64,000 nucleotides of DNA from Akkermansia muciniphila (GTDB taxonomy: Bacteria; Verrucomicrobiota; Verrucomicrobiia; Verrucomicrobiales; DEV007). The notes under the pieces are model-generated. The model was not told the origin of the DNA, ran no database searches, and saw nothing but the letters and a program-made list of their open reading frames with translations. The stretch is taken from contig CAMCXS010000016.1 in NCBI GenBank assembly GCA_945883495.1, positions 1-64,000 of the forward strand, given 5' to 3'. Position numbers and translations under genes: made by a program. Below, piece by piece: positions 8,561 to 15,886 of this stretch (the first letter of the stretch is position 1; every line of letters begins with the position of its first letter).

Positions 8561-9349
8561 CTACTTCGACAATGCCGTTAGGAAGTTTCGAAATTTCTCC
8601 GGCCAGACGCGAACGCTTTCGGACCGGTCTGGCTTGAGGCCGAACCCGTGGCCGCCGAGGGCTGGGTGATGAAAGACGCAGAGGATTCCTTTCTCTGCGC
8701 AGGCCGCCGCATAGGCGAACGACGCTGGCGCGTGTTTGTCATCTTCCGCAACGTACAGAAACACCGGTCCGTGCACCGGCTCCACCTCCTCGCGGCAGTT
8801 TCCATTCTCGTCGAGATACGCCGGATAAATGAGGGCCAGGAAATCCAGCGGTGCTTCATGAGCCAATCGGGCGCTGAGGTGTCCACCGGCGGAAAAACCG
8901 ATCGCACCGATCTTCCTGGTGCTCAGCCCGCACTGGTCCCCACGCGTCTTCACCAGATGAAGCGCCGCTTTGGCATCGCCCAGCGCCAGCTCCCGAGTGT
9001 GCTCCCCCGCGCTGACATGATACAGCAGCACCGCCGCGTCCCAGCCCTCTTGGTTCAGCCATTTGGCCACCTCGCGACCTTCATGCCCCACGGCCAAACC
9101 GCCGTAGCCGCCCCCCGGTGAGACAATGACCGTGCCGTTACCTGGATGGTGCGCGGAGGTGGCGGGGTAAAGCTCCAAGAGCGGTTCGTCAAGCTTCTTG
9201 ATCCGGGCGAAGCCGTCCTTGCCTGCCTCTTCCGCCGGCCCGCACTGGCGCGACGTCCCATCCAAGCCGATCCGGCGAATTCCGTCAGCTTCCCCCGCCC
9301 CCAGGCAGGCCGTCGCCACCGATAGAACGAATAAAGTCCATCTCATCAT
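8561..9349 (-). CDS. Secreted alpha/beta-hydrolase (esterase-like)
   Basis: About 262 residues. The N-terminus MMRWTLFVLSVATACLGAG is a signal peptide, so the product is exported. The alpha/beta-hydrolase fold is shown by SPGGGYGG (oxyanion region, HGG-like), the nucleophile elbow GFSAGG, the acid in EDDKHAP and the histidine in GGHGFG. This combination fits the acetyl-xylan/carbohydrate esterase and dienelactone-hydrolase-like secreted enzymes; the substrate cannot be read from sequence. Two ATG codons (9349 and 9346) stand side by side directly behind GGGAG; a longer start at 9409 would spoil the signal peptide. No clear operon partner: the next gene upstream on the strand is a small lipoprotein. 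Confidence 0.82.
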   Translation of the reverse strand: MMRWTLFVLSVATACLGAGEADGIRRIGLDGTSRQCGPAEEAGKDGFARIKKLDEPLLELYPATSAHHPGNGTVIVSPGGGYGGLAVGHEGREVAKWLNQEGWDAAVLLYHVSAGEHTRELALGDAKAALHLVKTRGDQCGLSTRKIGAIGFSAGGHLSARLAHEAPLDFLALIYPAYLDENGNCREEVEPVHGPVFLYVAEDDKHAPASFAYAAACAEKGILCVFHHPALGGHGFGLKPDRSESVRVWPEKFRNFLTALSK

Positions 9350-9510
9350 CTCCCTTGACCGCTTGTTGGCCCCGTTGGACAAAACCCGCCGCCAAGTCCC
9401 AATTCTCACAGCGCTCCAGGAGCCCCTCAGCCTCGATCCGCTCCATGAACACCACGTAGCTACGCACGATGTCCTCAGTCCAGAGCGCCAGAGCCGACAC
9501 TGTCAGGTCG
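9285..9510 (-). other. Coding-looking stretch out of frame with the upstream lipoprotein gene
   Basis: Directly after the lipoprotein stop, another frame continues with codons that look protein-coding and includes SALALWTEDIVRSYVVFMER followed by more acidic, helix-like sequence, and ends at 9285 inside the start of the esterase gene. It could be a frameshifted C-terminal part of the lipoprotein, a small separate gene starting at an internal ATG (VVFMERIEAEG), or chance. I cannot decide between these, so no product is named. Confidence 0.2.
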
Positions 9511-9717
9511 TCAGGGATTCGGGGTGCTGGGTTGCGCGGGCGGCTGCCCCGGCTCGGAAGGGCGCGATGGCTGGGACGGATCCTGGCGATTCGGACGATT
9601 CGGCTCGTCGCTGCGGCGCTCGCCATCGGTGGAACGTTCGCCACCTCCGTCACAACCAATCGAGATGAGGGCAAGACTCAAAGCCGCGATACCGGCCGAC
9701 AGATGTTGCAGTTTCAT
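9511..9717 (-). CDS. Small predicted lipoprotein, proline-rich
   Basis: A 68-residue protein with a clear lipoprotein signal peptide: MKLQHLSAG, a hydrophobic stretch and the lipobox ISIGC with the lipidated cysteine at residue 22. The rest is hydrophilic and low-complexity (Arg, Asp, Pro, Ser, Gln), ending PAQPSTPNP. I chose the ATG at 9717 over the longer open frame because it places the signal peptide at the N-terminus. No family recognised. It is divergent from the FHA-domain gene. The following codons in another frame look coding, so the gene may be longer than shown if a frameshift is present. Confidence 0.55.
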   Translation of the reverse strand: MKLQHLSAGIAALSLALISIGCDGGGERSTDGERRSDEPNRPNRQDPSQPSRPSEPGQPPAQPSTPNP

Positions 9718-9999
9718 ATGAGTTTTGATCGCAGTTCTCTGGAGAGCAGAGCGCGTGCCACCGCTTCTCGCCCGCTTAGTCGATTCGAGGGCAGGCAAAG
9801 CGCAACGCCACGCATTGCAAACTGCGCCGCTCCGGTAAGAACTCAGCTCCGCGAATGCAAGCCGTTGACGGACGGATGGTTCCCATCAGAACCCGCTCGC
9901 CGCCCTAATGATGAGATCCATCTTCACCACTGCCTCAGCAATGCCACAGTGATTGACATTTCGGACTTCTTCAGCGATTTGTCTCAAGCTTCCTCACTC

Positions 10000-10656
10000 A
10001 TGGACTGCCTCCTCAAAACGACGGAACATCGGCTCCCCGCCACTGGGGCCGCAGGCCAGCCTTCCCCCGATACGGGCACCTCCCGGTCGCTTCCGATTGC
10101 CCACGGCTTGATCGTGTGGGATGCGGAGGGCGAAGCAAAGGAATACGAGTTTCGTGCCGCGAGGATCTTGTTGGGAAGATCCCGTAACTGCCAAATCCGG
10201 CTGCAATGCGAGTTCTTGTCCTCCTATCACTTGGAATTTGTCCGGTGCGACAGCGGGTATGAAGTAAGGGATCTGGATTCAAGTAACGGCACCAAGGTCA
10301 ATGGCGCGAAGTGCCAGCACCACCTCTTGCGCGACGGGGACCGGTTGTTGATTGGAGGACGCGTGGTGGCACATTACCTGATGGTGCCTGAGGTCTCGGC
10401 CACTCCAGAGCGGCCTCTGAGGGAGCAGCAATTGGACCTTGCGATGATCCAATATCTGGATCTCTCGCGTCGAATGCACGCCTTGGAACTGAAGCTTCAG
10501 GTGGAAAGCAGTCCTGATCAATCTGAGTTAACGCCCAGCGAGCCCGCCAAGTTGCGCCTTGAGCACTTCCTGCGCCGCTTGGAGAAACTCGAGTCTGCGG
10601 TAGCGGCGCCTCCAGACCGCCATCCGGTCCCAACCACTGAGGGACTCTACAGCTGA
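10000..10656 (+). CDS. FHA-domain protein
   Basis: A 218-residue protein whose central part (about residues 45-125) is a forkhead-associated domain, a phosphothreonine-binding module. The diagnostic GRS, SSYH and SNGT motifs are all visible (LLGRSRNC, FLSSYHLEF, DLDSSNGTKVNG). The C-terminal 80 residues are predicted helical with heptad-like leucines (LRLEHFLRRLEKLE), suggesting a short coiled coil. No membrane segment is seen, so it is probably cytoplasmic. I chose the ATG at 10000; the open frame extends much further upstream but there it runs antisense to the lipoprotein gene and is low-complexity. No kinase gene is nearby, so its phosphorylated partner is unknown. Confidence 0.72.
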   Translation: MDCLLKTTEHRLPATGAAGQPSPDTGTSRSLPIAHGLIVWDAEGEAKEYEFRAARILLGRSRNCQIRLQCEFLSSYHLEFVRCDSGYEVRDLDSSNGTKVNGAKCQHHLLRDGDRLLIGGRVVAHYLMVPEVSATPERPLREQQLDLAMIQYLDLSRRMHALELKLQVESSPDQSELTPSEPAKLRLEHFLRRLEKLESAVAAPPDRHPVPTTEGLYS

Positions 10657-10690
10657 GCGATCTTGCTCGGCGAGGCCCCCTGCCTTGGAG

Positions 10691-12754
10691 TTAGCCTCCC
10701 ACTTTGGGGAACTGTCTCAGCCACGCCAAGTTGAATATATAGTGATTTTTGCTGCTCAGCAGTTGAATTCTGCCGTCCCGGGTTTGCGTTACCGCTAGAT
10801 ATCCGGTCGGCTCAGACATGGTGTCACTGAATTCGACCAGGCCGCGGTCGATCGTAGGTAAGGTCTGCTTGGTCCCTCCGGGCGTAATGACACGCCGATC
10901 AGGCCACGTCTTTCCTTCATCGTAGGAGACGGCGGCAAAGAGGCCGTAGCCGGTAAATTCTTTGCCATTCGCTGCCTGGAACTTCAAACCTTTGCGACTT
11001 TTCCACTGCGCCCCGAGATCGGTGAACGAACAAAAAAGCAGAGGCCCCTCTTGAAGCCGCAAAAGCACGGGCCGTTGCGCACTAGAAACGGCGGGGAATT
11101 CAGACTCAGCGAAGGTCCAGGTTCTGCCGCCATCGGAACTGTAGCTGACGGGCATTTTCCCGTGGAAGCGGGCTTGGGCCTCGGGCGGATCCTGACGGCT
11201 GAAGGCCATGAGACGCCCATCCTTCAATTCGACGAACGGTGCGTGAATGCCCGGTGGACGGCCACCCGTTTGCCCGGGAGCAGGCGCGTTCTCCTTTTCG
11301 GGCAAGAAAACGGCTTCCCAGGTTTCGCCATGATCCCTGCTCGTGCACAGCCCGACGTTGCGCTGGTCATGAGTGATCGCGAGACGGCCGTCGCTCAGCC
11401 GGATCAACTGATTCCCGAATTCCCCGAAGGGCTGCAAAAGCTTGGCCTTGGACCAAGTGGCGCCGTTATCAGTGGAAGTGCGCAAGATATTTTCCGAAAG
11501 GCCGCGGGCCAGATGGAAGATGGTTTCTTGGCCGTCCCACCACAACTTGGGAGCGTGATCATTGATGTCCGGCCCATCCCAAAACACTGTAGCTGGTTCC
11601 CACTCTGTCTTGCCTAAGCGCAAGCGGCTGGCGAGGTTGTTGAGTTCCGGGCCGCCCTCATCCACGCAGGAGAACCATGAGGCGAGGAGATCGCCGTTCG
11701 GACTCTCGGTGATCGCTGGGCTGTGATTGTGCCACGAGAAGAGCGGACCGTGCGAGTCTGGCGGGATGATCACAAATGGCTTGGGCCCGGAGAATATCGG
11801 TGTTTCGGGAGAGACAGATCCCAATCCGGCTACGCTTTGGCTGACGTTTTTGCCGTGAAGATTGGTCGGCGAAGGCGGAAGCAGTTTTCCCTTGGGCGCC
11901 TCTCCCAGAACCACGCGAAAACCGATCGAGCTGTGTCTGGCTTCGGGGATCCAACCGGCGCGATTTGCCGAGCGGAGGAGTCGAGAGAAGTTCGAGTGCG
12001 CGCCGCCCCGGAAGACGCGAAAATCGCCATGGCTCCGGCCCAGAGGATCGGTCTGTGCGCCAGCCTCAAACGGACCATACCAATCGGCGCACCACTCGGA
12101 CACGTTTCCATGCATATCGAAAAGCCCCCAAGCGTTGGGCTTTGTTTCTTTGGTTTTGACCGTGGGAATTCCCGGAACATGGCGATATTCCGGCGGCATC
12201 CTCCCATCTGGAAAATACCGGGAACGGCCGTTCTCCTCGCGGAACCATTTTTGAAAGCCCGGCGGCAAAGTATCACCCGTAGAAAACAGCGTCTTGGAAC
12301 CAGCGCGGCAGGCATACTCCCATTCCGCCTCGGTGGGCAGACGGTAGCGGCGCCCCTCCTTTTCTGAGAGCCAATCACAAAACTTTGTGGCTTGAAACCA
12401 GCTGATGTCGCGCACCGCTTCGTCATCCTCTCCCCCGTCGTTCCGGAACCCTTCTTGGTATTCCCGCCACTGTCCGAGCGTCACCTCCGTGGCGCCGATG
12501 TAGAAGGCCTGGCTGATGGTGACTTCGTGCGCCGGCCATTCATCCCACTCGCGCTTTGCGAATTCCTCCGGATGTTTCGCCATGTGGTAGTCCGTGGCCG
12601 GTCCGTCCTGCCCCATGACGAAGGTTCCCGGCTCGACCCGGATCAATTGCATCCCGATCGAGTTCATGATCGCCGCTTCTTCCGCAGGGAGCATCGGCAA
12701 AAGGGCAACCACGCCGGCCGTGAGAAGATAGGAAAAGTGTTGTCTCCCATTCAT
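10691..12754 (-). CDS. Secreted FGE-like (SUMF1) domain plus sialidase/BNR-repeat protein
   Basis: About 687 residues with a signal peptide (FSYLLTAGVVALLPMLPA). Residues 30-280 are an FGE-sulfatase/SUMF1-type fold, shown by IRVEPGTFVMG, RYRLPTEAEWEYACRAG, MHGNVSEWCADWY and SIGFRVVLG; the cysteine pair needed for true formylglycine-generating activity is absent (RLLRSANR). Residues 320-680 form a sialidase-type six-blade propeller with four Asp-box motifs: STDNGATW, SRDHGETW, SSDGGRTW and SYDEGKTW. The likely role is glycan cleavage or binding outside the cytoplasm. The ATG at 12754 overlaps the stop of the upstream aldolase gene by four bases (ATGA), which fixes the start and shows translational coupling. 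Confidence 0.82.
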   Translation of the reverse strand: MNGRQHFSYLLTAGVVALLPMLPAEEAAIMNSIGMQLIRVEPGTFVMGQDGPATDYHMAKHPEEFAKREWDEWPAHEVTISQAFYIGATEVTLGQWREYQEGFRNDGGEDDEAVRDISWFQATKFCDWLSEKEGRRYRLPTEAEWEYACRAGSKTLFSTGDTLPPGFQKWFREENGRSRYFPDGRMPPEYRHVPGIPTVKTKETKPNAWGLFDMHGNVSEWCADWYGPFEAGAQTDPLGRSHGDFRVFRGGAHSNFSRLLRSANRAGWIPEARHSSIGFRVVLGEAPKGKLLPPSPTNLHGKNVSQSVAGLGSVSPETPIFSGPKPFVIIPPDSHGPLFSWHNHSPAITESPNGDLLASWFSCVDEGGPELNNLASRLRLGKTEWEPATVFWDGPDINDHAPKLWWDGQETIFHLARGLSENILRTSTDNGATWSKAKLLQPFGEFGNQLIRLSDGRLAITHDQRNVGLCTSRDHGETWEAVFLPEKENAPAPGQTGGRPPGIHAPFVELKDGRLMAFSRQDPPEAQARFHGKMPVSYSSDGGRTWTFAESEFPAVSSAQRPVLLRLQEGPLLFCSFTDLGAQWKSRKGLKFQAANGKEFTGYGLFAAVSYDEGKTWPDRRVITPGGTKQTLPTIDRGLVEFSDTMSEPTGYLAVTQTRDGRIQLLSSKNHYIFNLAWLRQFPKVGG

Positions 12755-13602
12755 CGACTTTGCGAAAACGGAGCGGCCACTATTTCCCGGCAAAGGCCAG
12801 CCTGCGCCAGCGCGCGCTTCAGCCCACGGATCACGGAGCCAGCGGTGCAGGGTTGTCCATAGATGTGGCCCAAAACCTCAACTCCCGCCTGCAACGCGGC
12901 GACCCGCTCCGCGTCTCCGGATCGGGCTGCCTCGTAAAGATCCACAAAAAGACGGGGCTCCAGATTGGCTCCGCCGTTGACTCCCCCATCGCCCCCAGCG
13001 GCCACCGCGCGGGCGGTGAGGTGCTCTGGGCCAACGAGAAGGCTCCAATCCGGACGAGCTTGAGCTTCTTCTAGATAAGCTTCGAACAGCCCCAAATCTC
13101 CGGAGCTATCTTTGAGGCCGTGGATGGATTCGACGCTCAGGAGACGCCGCACCGTTTCAGGCTCGATGGAAAGCTTGGTCATCGCCGGCATATTATATAA
13201 ATAGAGCGGGAGGGGAATCGCGCCGGCCAGTCGCTCGAAATACCAACCTAGATCGTCTTGTTCGATCGGAAAATAGTAGGGCGGCGCGGCGACAACCGCT
13301 TGAGCGCCTGCATTTGCCGCGTGCTGGGCCAAGGATACAGACTCCGCAATCGCAGTATCAGTGATGCCAACCACTACCGGAACGCGGCCTTCCACTTGGG
13401 TGCAAACCCGGTCGATTACTTTGCGACGGATCCGATAACTCAGAGAAGGCGCCTCCCCGGTCGTGCCCAACACGAAGATGCCGTGAACACCGCCATCCAG
13501 AACGTGCTCCACCAAGCGCTCCAACCCTGCGAGATCAAGTTGGCCATCTTCAAGCAGCGGCGTGATCAAGGGCGGAACGATTCCGGCTAGTTTGGCGCTC
13601 AT
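12751..13602 (-). CDS. Dihydrodipicolinate synthase / N-acetylneuraminate lyase family aldolase
   Basis: A 283-residue class I aldolase of the DapA/NanA superfamily. The GTTGE loop lies at residues 46-50, the catalytic tyrosine at 136 (LYLYNMP) and the Schiff-base lysine at 164 (GLKDSSGD). It overlaps the genes on both sides by four bases, so it is the middle gene of a GntR regulator - aldolase - sialidase-like operon. That setting favours a catabolic role on a sugar acid such as sialic acid or a related 2-keto acid rather than lysine biosynthesis. The GTTGE form is closer to DapA-type than to canonical NanA, so the exact substrate remains open. Confidence 0.85.
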   Translation of the reverse strand: MSAKLAGIVPPLITPLLEDGQLDLAGLERLVEHVLDGGVHGIFVLGTTGEAPSLSYRIRRKVIDRVCTQVEGRVPVVVGITDTAIAESVSLAQHAANAGAQAVVAAPPYYFPIEQDDLGWYFERLAGAIPLPLYLYNMPAMTKLSIEPETVRRLLSVESIHGLKDSSGDLGLFEAYLEEAQARPDWSLLVGPEHLTARAVAAGGDGGVNGGANLEPRLFVDLYEAARSGDAERVAALQAGVEVLGHIYGQPCTAGSVIRGLKRALAQAGLCREIVAAPFSQSR

Positions 13603-14345
13603 GGCTGCCCCTCCGTACGGTTGAGCATGGCGCGGACGTCATCGGGAAGCCCTAAGTCAGCAACGTCCGTGCGGCCTCGGGGACGGTCAAAGCTTTCCAA
13701 GTTGTACCGCAAACTGACGCGCACGTGCTCCGCCACCACGGAGCGCGCCGACTCGGAATCGCCGCGCCGCACGGCATCCAGGATGCGGGCATGGAAGTCG
13801 CACGCCTCGGCTACGACGTGCTCGGTGTGGATGCGCCCTTGGGCGCCAAAGAGTTCGGTCATGAGGTGGGAATCGCGGATCAGGTTTAGAATCCGCCGAT
13901 TTCCCGCGGCGGCGATCAGCAGAGTGTGGAAGGCCATATCCGCCGCAAGAAATTCCTTCACCGCCGCCCCCTCGAGAGCCGGTTGGCCGGAGCGGCGCAT
14001 CGCCTCCAATCCGGCCTCAATTTGCGCGCAAAGCTTTTCGAGACGGCGGACGTCATCCGGAGAAATGCGATCCGCCGCCAGGGCCACCGCGTATGGCTCG
14101 ACGGCTTCGCGCAGTTCGTAAAGCTCGATCATCTCGTCACGGCTGATCGTGCGGACAATGGTCCCAAAACGGGGCACCTGCTCGACGAGACCTGCGCGTG
14201 CCAAATCTCGAAGGGCTTCACCAACCGGGGTACGACTCACCCCAAGGTCTTTGGCGAGAGCGGCTTCGGAAATGACGGTGCCTGGCGGAAACTCACCAGT
14301 GATGATGCGTTCGCGGATTTGTTGGAAGGCTTGCTCTTGGATCAT
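13599..14345 (-). CDS. GntR-family transcriptional regulator, FCD (FadR) type
   Basis: A 248-residue regulator: N-terminal winged helix-turn-helix (residues 3-70, with RERIITGEFPPGTVISEAAL and GVSRTPVGEALRDL) and a C-terminal all-helical FCD ligand domain (about 85-220) whose metal-type histidines appear in MAFHTLLIAAAGNRRI and later HARILDAVRRGD. It probably senses a sugar acid made or used by the downstream aldolase. A longer open frame starts with TTG at 14405, but those bases form a good -35 box, so I place the start at the ATG 14345. The stop overlaps the aldolase start (ATGA). Auto-repression through the palindrome just upstream is likely. Confidence 0.88.
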   Translation of the reverse strand: MIQEQAFQQIRERIITGEFPPGTVISEAALAKDLGVSRTPVGEALRDLARAGLVEQVPRFGTIVRTISRDEMIELYELREAVEPYAVALAADRISPDDVRRLEKLCAQIEAGLEAMRRSGQPALEGAAVKEFLAADMAFHTLLIAAAGNRRILNLIRDSHLMTELFGAQGRIHTEHVVAEACDFHARILDAVRRGDSESARSVVAEHVRVSLRYNLESFDRPRGRTDVADLGLPDDVRAMLNRTEGQP

Positions 14346-14360
14346 CCGGGCTGCAATCTG

Positions 14361-14405
14361 CTGCGATGCAGCTGGAATTCCAGACGCATCGCAGTAGATT
14401 GTCAA
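14361..14405 (-). promoter_or_regulatory. Promoter with nested palindromic operator upstream of the gntR operon
   Basis: On the minus strand TTGACA (14405-14400) is followed after 17 bases by TGGAAT, a fair -10 box. The -10 lies inside the perfect palindrome CTGGAATTCCAG (14372-14383), which is itself enclosed by a second inverted repeat, CTGCGATGC at 14361-14369 and GCATCGCAG at 14386-14394. The nested symmetry and position, about 15 bases before the regulator's ATG, fit an operator for the GntR protein. The -35 box overlaps the stop codon of the upstream hydrolase gene. The symmetry is seen directly; the binding protein is inferred. Confidence 0.65.
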
Positions 14406-15379
14406 CCCCCTTCAGCCCATTCCGCCGCCCGGCTCTCACTCCAAAATTCGCCTTTCCGCCAAAACGTCACGAAGCCCACGTGCCCCCCCGCCTCGGGCAT
14501 TTCGAGGTGGATATGCGGGTTCGCTTCGGCTTCATCGACCGGGTAACATCCATCCGCCAAAAACGGGTCATCCACCGCATTGACTAGAAGCGAGGGGATC
14601 CGAATCCGATCTAGGTATCCCCGACTGCTGGCCTGTTCCCAGTAGTCCTCCGCACCGGTAAAACCGTGCAGCGGCGCCATGTAACGGGCCTCAAAATCCT
14701 GAAACCGGCGGATCGACTTCCAATCCGTCACGTCAAGGGCGGCCTGGCCAGGGTAGAGCAACGCTTTGGCTTCGAACTTCCGCTTCAGCGAGTGCAGAAA
14801 GGCGGAGCGGTAGAGCTTGTTCTCCGGCAAATCAATCCGGTTGGACGCCACCTCCAGATCGCACGGAGCCGAGAGGGCGACCGCACGGGTGATCCGGGAA
14901 TCAATCGAAGCTCCTTCCTCGCCGAGGAACTTCAGGGTAAGGTTCCCGCCCAAACTGAAACCCACCAAGGCCATCTGGTTAAACCGGCCCAGAGCGAGCA
15001 CGTGGCGCACCACCGTCCGCAAATCTTCCGACGCACCGCTGTGGTAGAAGCGCAGTTGCCGGTTCGGCACTCCACTGCAACTGCGGCAATTCCAAGCCAC
15101 CACGTCCCAGTCACGCTTGAGAAAGGCTCGCGCCATCCCCTGCACGTAGCCAGCACGAGAACTCCCCTCCAGTCCGTGACTAATGACTACCACCCGTCGC
15201 GAATGCCTCGGTGGTCCCCAGTCCAGATCAAGAAAGTCCTCGTCCTGCGTGGTGATTCGCTCCCGGTACGGCGTTCGTGGCGGCAATTGTCGCAAGATTG
15301 CGCCCACCCATGTCTGCCGATGCCCTTGTCCCGGACCGAAACCGAGAGGCGGGCGATACCTGGAAAGAAGCTGCGGCAT
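14402..15379 (-). CDS. YheT-type alpha/beta-hydrolase
   Basis: A 325-residue cytoplasmic hydrolase of the YheT/ABHD1-3 group. The oxyanion region is ISHGLEGSSRAGYVQG, typical of this family, the nucleophile elbow is GFSLGGN, the acid is likely in NAVDDPFL, and the histidine is in GGHVGFV. The N-terminal section LSRYRPPLGFGPGQGHRQT also matches the family. Substrates of YheT-like enzymes are poorly known (short esters). The gene ends at the promoter of the gntR operon, whose -35 overlaps its TGA. Not obviously part of that operon. Confidence 0.85.
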   Translation of the reverse strand: MPQLLSRYRPPLGFGPGQGHRQTWVGAILRQLPPRTPYRERITTQDEDFLDLDWGPPRHSRRVVVISHGLEGSSRAGYVQGMARAFLKRDWDVVAWNCRSCSGVPNRQLRFYHSGASEDLRTVVRHVLALGRFNQMALVGFSLGGNLTLKFLGEEGASIDSRITRAVALSAPCDLEVASNRIDLPENKLYRSAFLHSLKRKFEAKALLYPGQAALDVTDWKSIRRFQDFEARYMAPLHGFTGAEDYWEQASSRGYLDRIRIPSLLVNAVDDPFLADGCYPVDEAEANPHIHLEMPEAGGHVGFVTFWRKGEFWSESRAAEWAEGG

Positions 15380-15661
15380 GAAGGCAAGATAAACCGGCCC
15401 GAAGCTCGAATCCTACGAATTCCGCTCCCTCCTCCAATGCGGTTGATAGTCGTTCCCGCCAGTGGACTGAGGGGTCCGCGGTGTACGGTAAACCTTTCCC
15501 GTCACCAACTAGCGACCGCAGGCTTGCCGCTGAACGAGGCCGAGACGATCTAAAGTCACCTCACTTGCCTCCAATGACGTCCGCCACAAATTGCCCCCCC
15601 AGCCGGGAACGGTGCAGCTTAGCTCTTAACTGTTTTGCCCGTAACTCCTTGATTCTAAGAG
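15380..15661. other. Intergenic, no gene recognised
   Basis: This stretch of about 280 bases separates the YheT-type gene from the tRNA gene, both on the minus strand, so it should hold the promoter of the hydrolase and the end of the tRNA transcript. I saw no strong promoter pair, terminator hairpin or credible reading frame. Confidence 0.4.
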
Positions 15662-15735
15662 CGCACCCGTAGGGATTCGAACCCCAAACCTTCTGATCCG
15701 TAGTCAGATGCTCTATCCAATTGAGCTACGGGTGC
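15662..15735 (-). tRNA. tRNA-Arg (anticodon ACG)
   Basis: On the minus strand a full cloverleaf can be drawn: acceptor stem GCACCCG pairing with CGGGTGC, D arm with AGCTCAATTGGATAGAGC, anticodon stem TCTGA/TCAGA around the loop CTACGGA (anticodon ACG), and a T arm with GGTTCGAATCC. The discriminator base is G and the CCA end is not encoded. It reads CGN arginine codons after A34 editing. It lies just upstream of, and on the opposite strand from, the SMC-complex genes. Confidence 0.96.
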
Positions 15736-15886
15736 AACAGCGGCGGTGAAACCGGAGGGATACAGTGCGTTGCTTTGCGACTGAATCAAGAACTTTCACA
15801 CCCAAAATCGCCGCGAACTCATTTTCCTGACACTGATCCCATTTGATCGCTTGCCTCCTTTAAAGGTTTAGGCCATAGCGTTTTCC

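Noticed and set aside
9469-9999. N-terminal extension of the FHA-domain frame
   Set aside because: This part is antisense to the lipoprotein gene and has Arg/Ser/Ala-rich shadow-like sequence; the FHA protein is complete from ATG 10000.
11051-12862. Several plus-strand frames of 130-214 codons opposite the sialidase-like gene
   Set aside because: They overlap each other and run antisense to a gene with clear FGE and Asp-box motifs.
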